Origin: Croceicoccus ponticola
GTDB lineage: Bacteria; Pseudomonadota; Alphaproteobacteria; Sphingomonadales; Sphingomonadaceae
Direction: 5' to 3'
NCBI RefSeq assembly: GCF_004004515.1
Contig: NZ_RXOL01000001.1
Coordinates: 744,001 to 808,000 of the forward strand
DNA: 64,000 nt
Shown piece by piece: positions 46,940 through 56,006 of this stretch (its first letter is position 1; each line of letters begins with the position of its first letter). The position numbers and the translations under genes are program-made. The notes beneath the pieces were generated by a model. That model did not search any database and was not told where the DNA came from. It worked only from the letters and a program-made list of their open reading frames with translations.

Positions 46940-48556
46940 TCAGGGCGCGAGCACGGTATCGCGGGCGACCGGATCGATTTGCGGATAGTCGGCATTGTAA
47001 TGCAGACCCCGGCTTTCCTTGCGCCGCCGCGCCGACCGCACGATCAGGTCTGCGGTCTTCAAAAGATTGCGCAGTTCGATCAGGTCCTTCGTGACGCGAA
47101 AATTGCCGTAATATTCGTCCACTTCCTCAAGCAGGAGGCGGATGCGGTTGGCAGCGCGTTCCATGCGCTTATCAGTTCGTACGATGCCGACGTAATTCCA
47201 CATGAACCGGCGGATTTCGGTCCAGTTCTGCTTGATGACGACTTCTTCGTCGGGCGCGGTCACGCGGCTTTCGTCCCATGGCCGGATCGGCGGCGGCGCG
47301 CGCAGGGTATCGAACCGGGTCAGAATGTCGTGGGCCGAACTGTCGCCGAACACGAAGCATTCGAGCAGCGAGTTCGACGCCAGCCGGTTCGCGCCGTGCA
47401 GCCCGCTTTCCGAACATTCGCCTATCGCATAAAGCCCCGGCAGGTCGGTCTGCCCCTTCAGGTCCACACGCACCCCGCCGCATGTATAGTGCTGCGCCGG
47501 CACGACGGGGATCGGCTCCTTCGTCATGTCGATGCCAAGGCCGAGCAGGCGTTCGTAGATCGTGGGGAAATGCTCGCGCACGAATTCGGGCGGCTTGTGA
47601 CTGATATCGAGATGCACGTAATCGAGGCCGAGGCGCTTGATTTCATGGTCGATCGCGCGGGCCACGATGTCGCGCGGCGCAAGTTCCATGCGTTCGTCGA
47701 AATCGGGCATGAAGCGCTTGCCCGCTTCCGCTCCCGCATCGGGCGGCAGTTTCAGGATGCCGCCTTCGCCGCGCACGGCTTCGGTGATCAGGAAGTTCTT
47801 TACGTCGAGATTGTAGAGGCAGGTCGGGTGGAACTGCATGAATTCCATGTTCGATATGCGGCACCCCGCGCGCCACGCCATCGCAATGCCGTCGCCGGTC
47901 GCGCCGCTGGGCGCGGTGCTGAACAGGTACGTGCGGCCAGCCCCGCCGGTGGCGAGGATCGTCGCCTTGGCGGTCAGCGCCTCGACATGGCCGATCCCGG
48001 TGTCGAGCGCATATACGCCCCAGATCGACTGCCCGCCTTCGGGATCGACCGCGTTGCGATCACGGATCAGGTCGATGGCCACCATGTTCGACCGCATCGT
48101 GATGTTGGGATTATCGCCCGCCGCCTTCAGCAGCGCGGTCTGCACCGCCCAGCCGGTCGCATCGTCGACATGGACGATCCGGCGATGAGAATGCCCGCCT
48201 TCGCGCGTGAGATGCAGCGCGCCCTGTTCGGTGTTGAACGGCACGCCGAGGTCGATCAACCGCTTGATCGCGCGCGGCGCCTGTTCGATGACGAATTCGA
48301 CCGTCTCGCGCCGATTCAGCCCCGCGCCGGCCACCATCGTGTCGCGGATATGATCCTCGAATGTGTCGCCTGAATCCAGCACCGCGGCGATCCCGCCCTG
48401 AGCCCACGCAGTCGACCCGGAATCGAGTTGCCCCTTCGACAACACCAGCACCTTCGCCCGTTCGGCCAGCACCAGCGCGGCCGTCAGCCCGGCCGCGCCC
48501 GAACCGATGATGATCACGTCATATTGTTGGGTATCAGGTTGTTGCAGGTCAGGCAT
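46940..48556 (-). CDS. nadB: L-aspartate oxidase
   Basis: This flavoprotein of about 538 residues makes iminoaspartate for NAD synthesis. It begins with the FAD-binding YDVIIIGSGAAGLTAAL. GSTAWAQGGIAAVL is the family motif, and HYTCGGVRVDLKGQTDLPGL and ASNSLLECFVFG are active-site and FAD segments. The start may instead be a GTG three codons upstream at 48565, which sits 4 nt from a GGAG. nadA and nadC are not adjacent. Confidence 0.95.
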   Translation of the reverse strand: MPDLQQPDTQQYDVIIIGSGAAGLTAALVLAERAKVLVLSKGQLDSGSTAWAQGGIAAVLDSGDTFEDHIRDTMVAGAGLNRRETVEFVIEQAPRAIKRLIDLGVPFNTEQGALHLTREGGHSHRRIVHVDDATGWAVQTALLKAAGDNPNITMRSNMVAIDLIRDRNAVDPEGGQSIWGVYALDTGIGHVEALTAKATILATGGAGRTYLFSTAPSGATGDGIAMAWRAGCRISNMEFMQFHPTCLYNLDVKNFLITEAVRGEGGILKLPPDAGAEAGKRFMPDFDERMELAPRDIVARAIDHEIKRLGLDYVHLDISHKPPEFVREHFPTIYERLLGLGIDMTKEPIPVVPAQHYTCGGVRVDLKGQTDLPGLYAIGECSESGLHGANRLASNSLLECFVFGDSSAHDILTRFDTLRAPPPIRPWDESRVTAPDEEVVIKQNWTEIRRFMWNYVGIVRTDKRMERAANRIRLLLEEVDEYYGNFRVTKDLIELRNLLKTADLIVRSARRRKESRGLHYNADYPQIDPVARDTVLAP

Positions 48557-48841
48557 GGGCCGCACGTATCTCCGAGACCGTTGTCATTCCGGCCGGGTAC
48601 CGCCCGCCCCTCTCTATAATGCCATTGCCATCACGGCGCGCGCGCCACAAGTAGGAGTTGGCCGGTGCGCCCGACCCAAGAGCCAGCCTGACGTAGCGGA
48701 AGGGTGCATTCCATGCGCCATGCGACTTTGGCGGGGGTGGACGGACCGTGCAAAGCCGCCTATTTCGCACGCGCACCCTGGATCGGACGCATGTGCAAAA
48801 CAAATGTGGCCGCTCTTAAAAGAGGACTGAAAGGACCAAGC

Positions 48842-50026
48842 ATGAACGCAGTCTATCTCGTTTCGGCCGCACGTACCGCCATCGGCACCTTTGGCGGCGC
48901 GCTCAAGGATTACACCCCCGGCTCGCTCGGCGCGCTTGCGATCAAGGGTGCGCTTTCGCGCGGCAACGTCGATCCCGAACTGGTCCAGCACACGATCGTC
49001 GGCAACGTCGTTCCCTGCGAACCGCGCGACGCCTATGTCAGCCGCATCGCCGCGGTCGAAGCCGGCATCCCGCATGCCGCTCCCGCGCTGACCGTCAACC
49101 GCCTGTGCGGTTCGGGCATGCAGGCGATCGTGTCGGCGGCGCAGCACCTGATGCTCGGCGATCACGAAGTCGCGGTCGGTGCGGGCGCCGAGGTGATGAC
49201 CCGCGCGCCCTATTTCGCGATGGGCGTGCGCTGGGGCCTGAAGATGGGCGACAGCCCGTTGATGGACGGCATGCTTGGTGCGCTGCACGATCCCTTCCAC
49301 CGCTATCACATGGGCATCACCGCTGAAAACGTGGCGGAAAAGTACCAGATCACGCGCGAACAACAGGACGAATTCGCCGCCGAATCTCAGCGCCGCGCGA
49401 CCGCCGCGATCCAGGCCGGCTACTTCAAGGACCAGATCGAACCGGTCGAAACGAAGGTGAAGCGCGAAATCGTGATGTTCGACACCGACGAACACGTGAA
49501 GGCCGGGACCACCGCCGAAAAGCTGTCGGGCCTGCGTCCTGCATTCAAGAAGGAAGGCGGCACGGTCACCGCCGGTAACGCTTCGGGCATCAACGACGGC
49601 GCGGGCGCCGTCATCCTCGCCACCGAAGAGGCGGTGAAGAAGAACGGATGGACCCCGATGGCCCGCCTCGTCTCGTACGGCCATGCGGGCGTCGATCCGG
49701 CCTACATGGGCATCGGCCCGGTTCCGGCCAGCGAAATCGCGATCCAGAAGTCGGGCCTGTCGAAGAACGCGCTGGACGTGATCGAATCGAACGAAGCGTT
49801 CGCCGCGCAGGCTTGCGCCGTGACGAAGCAGCTCGGTCTCGATCCGGCCAAGGTTAACCCGAACGGTTCGGGCATCTCGCTCGGCCATCCCATCGGCGGG
49901 ACCGGCGCAATCCTCGTCACCAAGCTGGTTTATGAGTTGCAGCGCACGGGCGGCAAGTACGGTCTTGCCACCATGTGCATCGGCGGTGGTCAGGGCATCG
50001 CCACGGTCTGGGAAAACATCGGCTGA
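48842..50026 (+). CDS. Acetyl-CoA C-acetyltransferase (thiolase)
   Basis: This 394-residue thiolase begins MNAVYLVSAARTAIGTFGGA. The acyl-carrying Cys89 lies in NRLCGSGMQAI, the catalytic His in LGHPIGGTGA and the second Cys in MCIGGGQG. It condenses or cleaves acyl-CoA; the best guess is acetoacetyl-CoA thiolase of the PhaA/AtoB/BktB group. No pha genes are adjacent. It has its own GAAAGGA site and a strong terminator. Confidence 0.93.
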   Translation: MNAVYLVSAARTAIGTFGGALKDYTPGSLGALAIKGALSRGNVDPELVQHTIVGNVVPCEPRDAYVSRIAAVEAGIPHAAPALTVNRLCGSGMQAIVSAAQHLMLGDHEVAVGAGAEVMTRAPYFAMGVRWGLKMGDSPLMDGMLGALHDPFHRYHMGITAENVAEKYQITREQQDEFAAESQRRATAAIQAGYFKDQIEPVETKVKREIVMFDTDEHVKAGTTAEKLSGLRPAFKKEGGTVTAGNASGINDGAGAVILATEEAVKKNGWTPMARLVSYGHAGVDPAYMGIGPVPASEIAIQKSGLSKNALDVIESNEAFAAQACAVTKQLGLDPAKVNPNGSGISLGHPIGGTGAILVTKLVYELQRTGGKYGLATMCIGGGQGIATVWENIG

Positions 50027-50067
50027 GCACGGTTTAAAACCTGACCTCGGACTTGCACCTAAAATAG

Positions 50068-50098
50068 AAAGGGCGGCCTTGCTTGGCCGCCCTTTTTC
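50068..50098. terminator. Strong terminator after the thiolase gene
   Basis: AGGGCGGCC (50070-50078) pairs with GGCCGCCCT (50085-50093) with flanking A and T runs, around a TTGCTT loop, followed by TTTTC. It can serve both the thiolase gene and the convergent small gene. Confidence 0.9.
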
Positions 50099-50134
50099 GT
50101 ATGATGCTAAGGCATTGGCGTCGGGATGGTGGCA

Positions 50135-50365
50135 TCAGGCGAAAAGATCGTGGTCCATATCCTTTTGCAGCGCATTGGGCACCGGAAGCTGGTTGTGGTC
50201 GCACTTGCGATCGATTTCGGGTTCATCCTCCACGACAGGCGAAGCAAAGCCGGTGAAACGCGCCATCATCGTAATCGGCATCATCCAGAATTCAACCAGC
50301 CCCGCCATGAGCGGTAGCGCGATGTCGGTCGGCGGCGTGGTCGCGGTATCGGTATCCTTGGGCAT
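50135..50365 (-). CDS. Small hypothetical protein
   Basis: This 76-residue protein starts after a clear GGGGAG site 8 nt upstream. It has an acidic Thr/Pro-rich start and a hydrophobic/Met-rich middle (IALPLMAGLVEFWMMPITMM). Then comes a charged tail with a His/Cys pair (KCDHNQLPVPNALQ). The middle may form one membrane-associated helix. No family is recognised. It converges on the thiolase gene across a strong terminator. Confidence 0.6.
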   Translation of the reverse strand: MPKDTDTATTPPTDIALPLMAGLVEFWMMPITMMARFTGFASPVVEDEPEIDRKCDHNQLPVPNALQKDMDHDLFA

Positions 50366-50891
50366 GCTCGGTTCTCCCCAAATACGCGTGGTCCATTTCG
50401 CTTAGCCGTTCGCCCGACCTGATCGGGGCATGGCATCGACGATCCGGCGTCATCATCCATCATTTGGACCAGGAAATCCACCTCCACCCGGCAAACCGCT
50501 ATAAGCATGGAGAAACCCTGTCTGGCGACCCGTTCACGGGCCGAATCGAGGGACAGGATTCACCATATCGGTCAACTCCGCCTTTACCGTTACCGGGAAG
50601 GCGACGGCAGTGATTGGTGTCTAGTCTAAGCTGCGAACCGCAAGGCTAACCGCACTGAAAAACGCTTGGGCGCCCATCTGTCGTTGCGACAACGAACACA
50701 TGCCAGCGGCGGTGCCGACATTGCGATCCCGATTTCGGGAGTGTGCGCCTGACGCGCCGGGGCCCCTGCCCCGCTGTGTCGCATGGCGCGCGCGACCGGC
50801 CGGGCGGGGCCATCTGTGCGGAGGGCCCCTCCCGGCAGCCATCTTTTGCATGGCCCCGGAATGCGGGTCCGCCCGCTGCAGGCGGCTTCTT
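50366..50891. other. Intergenic region of 526 bp with structured stretches
   Basis: No gene is supported. Around 50513-50560 a CCCGTTCACGGG hairpin sits inside longer CCTGTC/GACAGG pairing, which could be part of a structured RNA. Near 50790-50870 there are several GC-rich inverted repeats (for example GGGGCCAT and ATGGCCCC) that could end transcription of the thioredoxin-like gene. Confidence 0.35.
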
Positions 50892-52445
50892 TCAGGCTGG
50901 CTGCATGAGGCTGGCGCATGACGCGGATTCGCCGGTCGCAGCCTTGGCCTTGCCTTGCCCTGCGCAGACTTTGGCCAGTTGCGACTTGAGCTCGCCCAGC
51001 ACTTCGCCGCCGTCGTTCTTGGCGCTCCATGCCATCAGCGCCTCGCTCCAGCGTTCGACCGAACGGCGCGTGCGCTGGTAATAGCTGTCGGGGCTCTTGC
51101 CGAGTTCAGCCAGCACCGCATCGGCACTGATGCGCACCGCGTCCTTGTCCGCAGGCGTCAGTTCCATCACCGTGCGCGAATAATCGGCGGCCCACTGCAC
51201 GCGCGTCGCCGGGCCTTTTGCGGCTTCATAAGCCTTGCGCGCCCAATCCACGGCCGCCATCTTGTCGCCGTCCTCTTGGGCAAAACCCGACAGGACCGAC
51301 ATGTAGTAATAGGACGATTGCGACTTGCCGACTTCGGCCAGCAACAACTTGCGCGCCGCGTCACGGTCGCCGATTTCGTCAAGCGCGACGGCGGCATAGG
51401 ATATGACCGATTTGCGGACGAGTTCGTCGCCGGCATCCTTGTCCACCTTTGCAACCCACTTTCGGACTTCGGTCTTGAGATCGTCGCCGATCCCGCCTGT
51501 CTTTTCCGCCAGCGCCACTTGCCCGCGCAATGCGGTCGTGCGGTCGAGCAGCGATTGTTTCGGATCGGCATGCATCGCCGCCAGCGTCTTGCCCAAATCG
51601 GCAACCAGCGCATCGCGGCCCGCACCTTTGGGCAGTGCTGCGACGAGATCGGACCCGATATAGGAAATCAGCGCCTGGTTCGATGCGGCCTCGGCCGGGC
51701 TTTTCAGGATAGTGGGCAGGATGTCCTGCACCGTCTTTGCCTGTCCCGCCGTCAGGGTCATGTTGCCATCGTCATCGGTCTTCGCTTCGCGCGCCACCGC
51801 CATCAGCGCGAACCGCCGCTTCATCGCCGGATCAGGCGCCGCCTCGGCCAGCTTGGCGATCAGCGCGCCTTCGTCCTTCGCTTCGGCGAAACGCTTGGGA
51901 TCGTTGCCCCAGTCGAACCCGCTCAGGATCTTCCAGTCTTCGGCCGATAGCGACGAAGGATCGGCTTTGGCATCGGCCATCACAGCATTGATCGTGCGCG
52001 AACGGCCCGCGGCAAGCGTCAGCAATTCGGGCAGTTCGGACGCCATGGTTGAGCTCGACAGGCGGGTAATTTCCTCGCCATCGGGGCTGAGCGCGATGAC
52101 GGTAGGATAACCGCTCGTCCCGAAATGCTCGCCCCATTTCTGCGCGCCTTCGGTATCGCCATCGAGATAGACGGTGATGAAATCCTGCGTCTTGGCGATG
52201 AAGTCCGGGTCCTTGAACAGCGTCACTTTCATCTGCGCACATGGCGGGCACCATTCCGCGCCCCAGTACAGCAGGACGGGCTTGCCGGTCTCCTTCGCTT
52301 CGGCCAGCGCGTCTTCGACGTCGCCGTGGCGCCATGCGATTTCCTGCGCTTGCGTAGCGGCCGGCGGCTCGGCGGATTGGTTGCACGATGCCGTGGCAAA
52401 GGCGATCGAGGCGGCAAGGGCAAATCCGGCAATTCTGCGCATCAT
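50892..52445 (-). CDS. Thioredoxin-like lipoprotein with long helical C-terminus
   Basis: This protein of about 517 residues starts after GAGGAAACC. Two adjacent ATGs are possible. The signal ends in ATASC (Cys21), so it is a lipoprotein facing the periplasm. A thioredoxin fold follows with the WCPPC active site (65-69) and GYPTVIALSPDGEE. The remaining 350 residues are helical, Ala/Lys/Asp-rich and resemble tandem helical repeats, without a family I can name. A role in thiol reduction or protein quality control outside the cytoplasm is inferred. Confidence 0.85.
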   Translation of the reverse strand: MMRRIAGFALAASIAFATASCNQSAEPPAATQAQEIAWRHGDVEDALAEAKETGKPVLLYWGAEWCPPCAQMKVTLFKDPDFIAKTQDFITVYLDGDTEGAQKWGEHFGTSGYPTVIALSPDGEEITRLSSSTMASELPELLTLAAGRSRTINAVMADAKADPSSLSAEDWKILSGFDWGNDPKRFAEAKDEGALIAKLAEAAPDPAMKRRFALMAVAREAKTDDDGNMTLTAGQAKTVQDILPTILKSPAEAASNQALISYIGSDLVAALPKGAGRDALVADLGKTLAAMHADPKQSLLDRTTALRGQVALAEKTGGIGDDLKTEVRKWVAKVDKDAGDELVRKSVISYAAVALDEIGDRDAARKLLLAEVGKSQSSYYYMSVLSGFAQEDGDKMAAVDWARKAYEAAKGPATRVQWAADYSRTVMELTPADKDAVRISADAVLAELGKSPDSYYQRTRRSVERWSEALMAWSAKNDGGEVLGELKSQLAKVCAGQGKAKAATGESASCASLMQPA

Positions 52446-52528
52446 GGTTTCCTCAGAAACGAACGTGCCTTGCATCCCCCAGCCGCGCGCCGCTGGCAAG
52501 AGAGAAATGTTTGAAGCGAGCACCAAGC

Positions 52529-52560
52529 AAAAGACCGCCGCCTTTCGGCGACGGTCTTTC
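52529..52560 (-). terminator. Terminator after the CHRD gene
   Basis: AAAGACCG...CGGTCTTT arms with inner CGCC/GGCG pairing, one mismatch and a TTTC loop. Read on the minus strand it ends in TCTTTTGC, 54 nt after the CHRD stop. Confidence 0.7.
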
Positions 52561-52614
52561 GTTTGGCGGAGGGTGGGAACCACGGTTCCCGACCTCCACG
52601 TCAAAGCGTCAGGA

Positions 52615-53064
52615 TCAATCGACCAACTGGCCGCGGATCGCGCCATTCGGGTACGCCGCGGTGTGGACGTTGACATAGAAATCCTGCGGGTTGCCCTGCA
52701 GGCGATTCTCGGTCCACTCCTTGCCGTCGCGGCAGCCCTGCCACTTGCCTTCGTTCGAAGGGGTCAGCGTCAGGACCGGCGGACCGTCCACGCCAGCCTT
52801 GCCGAAATGGATGTGTGCGGCGGTCACGGGACCGATGTTGCGCACGTCCTTGATCTCGTAGCAGACTTGGTTGAAGGCGTCGGAAATCGACACTTCCGCC
52901 ATGCCGTAACCGTCGGGATCGCCGCCGCCGACTTCGGCTGCGCCGGTCAGGGTTGCGTTATAGGTGTCCGAGGTTGCGTCGATCGCTTCTTCTTCAAGCG
53001 TCGCACAAGCGCCAAGGGCCATGGTTCCGGCAACGGCCGCGATGGCCAAAAATCCGCTCTTCAT
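52615..53064 (-). CDS. CHRD domain lipoprotein
   Basis: This 149-residue protein starts after GGAG. The signal ends in ALGAC (Cys20). The mature part is one CHRD-type domain: YNATLTGAAEVGGGDPDGYG, CYEIKDVRNIGPVTAAHIHF and YVNVHTAAYPNGAIRGQLVD. CHRD proteins are beta-rich, exported and of uncertain function; the HIHFG segment suggests a metal or ligand site. An exact EcfG-type promoter lies upstream, placing it in the general stress response. Confidence 0.88.
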   Translation of the reverse strand: MKSGFLAIAAVAGTMALGACATLEEEAIDATSDTYNATLTGAAEVGGGDPDGYGMAEVSISDAFNQVCYEIKDVRNIGPVTAAHIHFGKAGVDGPPVLTLTPSNEGKWQGCRDGKEWTENRLQGNPQDFYVNVHTAAYPNGAIRGQLVD

Positions 53065-53116
53065 CGTCAATTCTCCAGATGTCCCGCCACGAAAATTCGC
53101 GGCCAATCCAGAGCGT

Positions 53117-53142
53117 AACGGTTGAAACGTCAGGGTCGTTCC
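53117..53142 (-). promoter_or_regulatory. EcfG-type general stress promoter for the CHRD lipoprotein
   Basis: On the minus strand GGAAC (53142-53138), 17 nt, then CGTT (53120-53117) matches the consensus exactly. The CHRD start codon is 53 nt downstream. Confidence 0.8.
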
Positions 53143-53190
53143 ATGATGTATCGCGAAACAGGGCCGTTCAGCGACAATCGCAGCCCCGTT

Positions 53191-54789
53191 TCATTCCCAT
53201 TCGATCGTGCCTGGCGGCTTCGATGTGTAGTCATAGACCACGCGGTTGATGCCCTTCACCTCGTTCACGATGCGCGTTGCGCAACTGCTGAGGAAATGAC
53301 TGTCATAGGGGTAGACGTCCGCCGTCATGCCGTCGGTGCTGGTAACGGCGCGCAGGGCGCAGACGTTGTCGTAAGTACGGCTGTCGCCCATCACGCCCAC
53401 GGTGCGGACCGGCAACAGGACGGCGAACGCCTGCCAGATCGCGTCATATAGCCCGGCGTTTCGGATTTCCTCGAGATAGATTGCGTCCGCCTTGCGCAGG
53501 ATGTCGCAGCGTTCCTTGGTCACTTCGCCGGGAATGCGAATGGCGAGGCCCGGCCCCGGGAACGGATGGCGACCGACGAAGACATCGGGCAGACCCAGTT
53601 CGCGGCCAAGGTCGCGCACTTCGTCCTTGAACAGTTCGCGCAAGGGTTCGACCAGCTTCATGTTCATGCGTTCGGGCAGACCGCCGACGTTGTGGTGGCT
53701 CTTGATCGTGACCGAAGGCCCGCCGGTGAACGACACGCTTTCGATGACGTCGGGATAGAGCGTGCCTTGCGCGAGGAAATCGGCGCCGCCGATCTTCTTC
53801 GCCTCCGCTTCGAACAGGTCGATGAAGGCGCCACCGATGAACTTGCGCTTCTTTTCAGGGTCGGTCAGCCCGGCAAGGCCGGACAGGAACATGTCCTCTG
53901 CATCCACGTGGACGAGCGGGATGTTGTAATGATCGCGGAACAGGGTGACGACCTGCTCCGCCTCGTTCATGCGCATCAGGCCGTGGTCGACGAAGACGCA
54001 GGTGAGTTGGTCACCGATGGCTTCGTGGATCAGCACGGCGGCGACCGCGCTGTCGACCCCGCCCGATAGGCCGCAGATCACCTTGCCATCGCCCACCTGT
54101 TCGCGGATGTCCGCGATCTTGGCATCGCGGAACTGCGCCATCGTCCAATCGCCCGCGCAGCCGCACACGTGGCGCACGAAATTGGCGATCAGTTTGGCGC
54201 CATCGGGCGTGTGGACGACTTCAGGGTGGAACTGCGTGCCGTAATACTTGCGGCTTTCGTCGGCGATGACGGCAAAGGGCGCGCCGTCGCTGGTGGCGAC
54301 GATTTCGAAGCCGGGGGCGAATTTCGTGACCTTGTCGCCGTGACTCATCCAGACCTGGTGGCGTTCGCCCTCGGCCCAAAGCCCGTCGAACAGGGCGCAG
54401 GATTTCGTCACGGTCAGGTACGCGCGCCCGAATTCGCCGCCTTCGCCCGTTTCGTGGCCGGGGCGAACTTCGCCGCCAAGCTGGTGCGACATGACCTGTT
54501 GGCCGTAACAGATGCCAAGTATCGGCAAGCCGCTGTCGAACAGCATTTGTGGTGCGCGCGGACTGCCGTCTTCCGGCACGCTGGCGGGCGAGCCCGACAG
54601 GATGATGCCGCGCGGGCGCAACCGTTCAAACGCTTCTTGCGCCATAGTGAACGGGGCGATCTCGGAATAGACGCCCGCTTCGCGCACGCGGCGCGCGATC
54701 AGCTGGGTCACCTGGCTGCCGAAATCGACGATGAGGATGGTGTCGCCCCTGGAATCGGAATTCAGGGCTTCGTTCTGATGCTGGGCCAT
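53191..54789 (-). CDS. guaA: GMP synthase (glutamine-hydrolysing)
   Basis: This 532-residue enzyme converts XMP to GMP. The N-terminal amidotransferase has Cys94 in GICYGQQ and the catalytic His/Glu in FHPEVVHT. The ATP pyrophosphatase domain starts with the P-loop [15 protein letters not shown]. The C-terminal dimerisation domain ends [13 protein letters not shown]. Length and ends are typical. Confidence 0.97.
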   Translation of the reverse strand: MAQHQNEALNSDSRGDTILIVDFGSQVTQLIARRVREAGVYSEIAPFTMAQEAFERLRPRGIILSGSPASVPEDGSPRAPQMLFDSGLPILGICYGQQVMSHQLGGEVRPGHETGEGGEFGRAYLTVTKSCALFDGLWAEGERHQVWMSHGDKVTKFAPGFEIVATSDGAPFAVIADESRKYYGTQFHPEVVHTPDGAKLIANFVRHVCGCAGDWTMAQFRDAKIADIREQVGDGKVICGLSGGVDSAVAAVLIHEAIGDQLTCVFVDHGLMRMNEAEQVVTLFRDHYNIPLVHVDAEDMFLSGLAGLTDPEKKRKFIGGAFIDLFEAEAKKIGGADFLAQGTLYPDVIESVSFTGGPSVTIKSHHNVGGLPERMNMKLVEPLRELFKDEVRDLGRELGLPDVFVGRHPFPGPGLAIRIPGEVTKERCDILRKADAIYLEEIRNAGLYDAIWQAFAVLLPVRTVGVMGDSRTYDNVCALRAVTSTDGMTADVYPYDSHFLSSCATRIVNEVKGINRVVYDYTSKPPGTIEWE

Positions 54790-55012
54790 GCCGGGGCGAT
54801 AGAAATACCCTGCGATTCTGTCCAGCGGCGCGAACGATAGGTTCAGCCAGTCACCTCGAACGCAAAGCCAGTTGCAAAATCTGCAAGCAATAAAATTACT
54901 TTCGCAATTGCAGCATAGACCGGATCAGCCTAGCGGCGGCGATGCGATCCGGCCGGAAGAGGAGCCGTTCCGGGGCGCAGTCCGAAAAAACAAGATAACA
55001 GAGACCGGATGA

Positions 55013-55040
55013 CCTGTTCGTGCACCCACGTAACAGGAGG
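55013..55040 (+). promoter_or_regulatory. Hairpin overlapping the ribosome binding site of the 29-residue gene
   Basis: CCTGTTCGTG (55013-55022) can pair with CACG-T-AACAGG (55027-55037, one bulged T) around CACC. The 3' arm shares AGG with the AGGAGG ribosome site at 55035-55040, so the hairpin would hide part of it. Such structures can make translation temperature- or ligand-dependent; here this is only a structural reading. Confidence 0.5.
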
Positions 55041-55046
55041 AATACG

Positions 55047-55136
55047 ATGACCAATACGCTAACCAGCCACATCATCGGCGCAGTTGTTGCGCTGACGTTC
55101 AGCGGCCTTGCCTTTACCGCGACGCTGATCGCCTGA
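55047..55136 (+). CDS. 29-residue predicted membrane peptide
   Basis: The product is MTNTLTSHIIGAVVALTFSG followed by LAFTATLIA, a short polar start and one membrane helix. The ribosome site AGGAGG is ideal (6 nt from ATG). No homology can be judged at this length, but the combination of perfect site, hydrophobic helix and immediate stop is typical of real small proteins. Confidence 0.55.
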   Translation: MTNTLTSHIIGAVVALTFSGLAFTATLIA

Positions 55137-55157
55137 TCCCACGACCGACGATCCGTA

Positions 55158-55178
55158 CCCGCCCCGACATGGGGCGGG
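55158..55178. terminator. Hairpin between the small gene and the ZIP gene
   Basis: CCCGCCCC (55158-55165) pairs with GGGGCGGG (55171-55178) around GACAT. There is no U-run, but the stem is very stable and lies between convergent genes. Confidence 0.5.
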
Positions 55179-55210
55179 ACAGATCGCGCGTCGTTATCCC
55201 GTAGCGGCTG

Positions 55211-55918
55211 CTAACCCCCTCCGACTTCCGACAGGATCAGCGCCAGCAGAACGCCAAGCGCGGTCGCGATGCCGACGGTGTGCGCGTCTTTCTTGTAGGC
55301 TTTGGGAAACACCTCGGTGCCAAGACTGGCCACGACCGCCCCTGCCGCGACACAGCGCACGAAGCCAAGCAGGTGTTCGTTGACGTTGGCAAACAGCAAA
55401 TATCCGGCCAACGCCGCCAGCGACAGGATCGCCGCCGTCGCGGTCCACAACCCGATGACTCGCACTTTCGACCAACCCTGCTCATCGCGCATGGATCGCG
55501 CGCCGCTCGCTGCCTCGGGCAGGTTGGACAGCAGGATCGAGGCGCCCAGTGCGGCGACTTCTTTCGGCCCCGCGCCGATCAGCGCGACACCCAATGCGAG
55601 GTTTTCGGGGATGCCGTCGGTAGTCACCGCTGCCAGTAGCCCCGCCCCGCCATTGCTTCCCCATTTTTCGTCGATCAGGTAATCGATCACGGTAAAGATG
55701 ATCGCGCCGGTCGCCACGCCCAGCACCGTGGTCAGCATGTTGCTTTTTTCGAGCGTTGGCTCGATCAATTCGGTGACGAGGCTGAGCAGGAGCGCCCCGC
55801 CCGCCAGCGCGACGATAAACCCTTCGGTCCTTGCGCGAAGCTTGCCGTAAACGCCGATGAGCGCGCCGACGATCAGCGCGCCCGAAACGATTGCCACGAC
55901 GGCGAAGGTCAAGCCCAC
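55211..55918 (-). CDS. ZIP family metal transporter
   Basis: This 235-residue membrane protein probably starts at a GTG with GAGG 8 nt upstream; a TTG at 55948 would add ten residues. Seven or eight helices are predicted. TTDGIPENLALGVAL and SNLPEAASGA carry the conserved His/Asn/Glu-type metal positions of helices 4 and 5 in ZIP proteins, though the usual histidines are replaced by Asp/Asn/Glu. The likely role is movement of divalent metal; direction and metal are unknown. Confidence 0.82.
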   Translation of the reverse strand: MGLTFAVVAIVSGALIVGALIGVYGKLRARTEGFIVALAGGALLLSLVTELIEPTLEKSNMLTTVLGVATGAIIFTVIDYLIDEKWGSNGGAGLLAAVTTDGIPENLALGVALIGAGPKEVAALGASILLSNLPEAASGARSMRDEQGWSKVRVIGLWTATAAILSLAALAGYLLFANVNEHLLGFVRCVAAGAVVASLGTEVFPKAYKKDAHTVGIATALGVLLALILSEVGGG

Positions 55919-56006
55919 GTGCCACGCCTCACGATATGCTCGGAGCAAGAACCGCCAGCGCCCGGCCCATGTTCCCGCGCGTCATGCGTGCGCATGATCG
56001 GCCCCA

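Noticed and set aside
50513-50560. Structured stretch as a known riboswitch or housekeeping RNA
   Set aside because: The pairing does not match any RNA family I can recognise, and no suitable downstream gene is positioned for a riboswitch.
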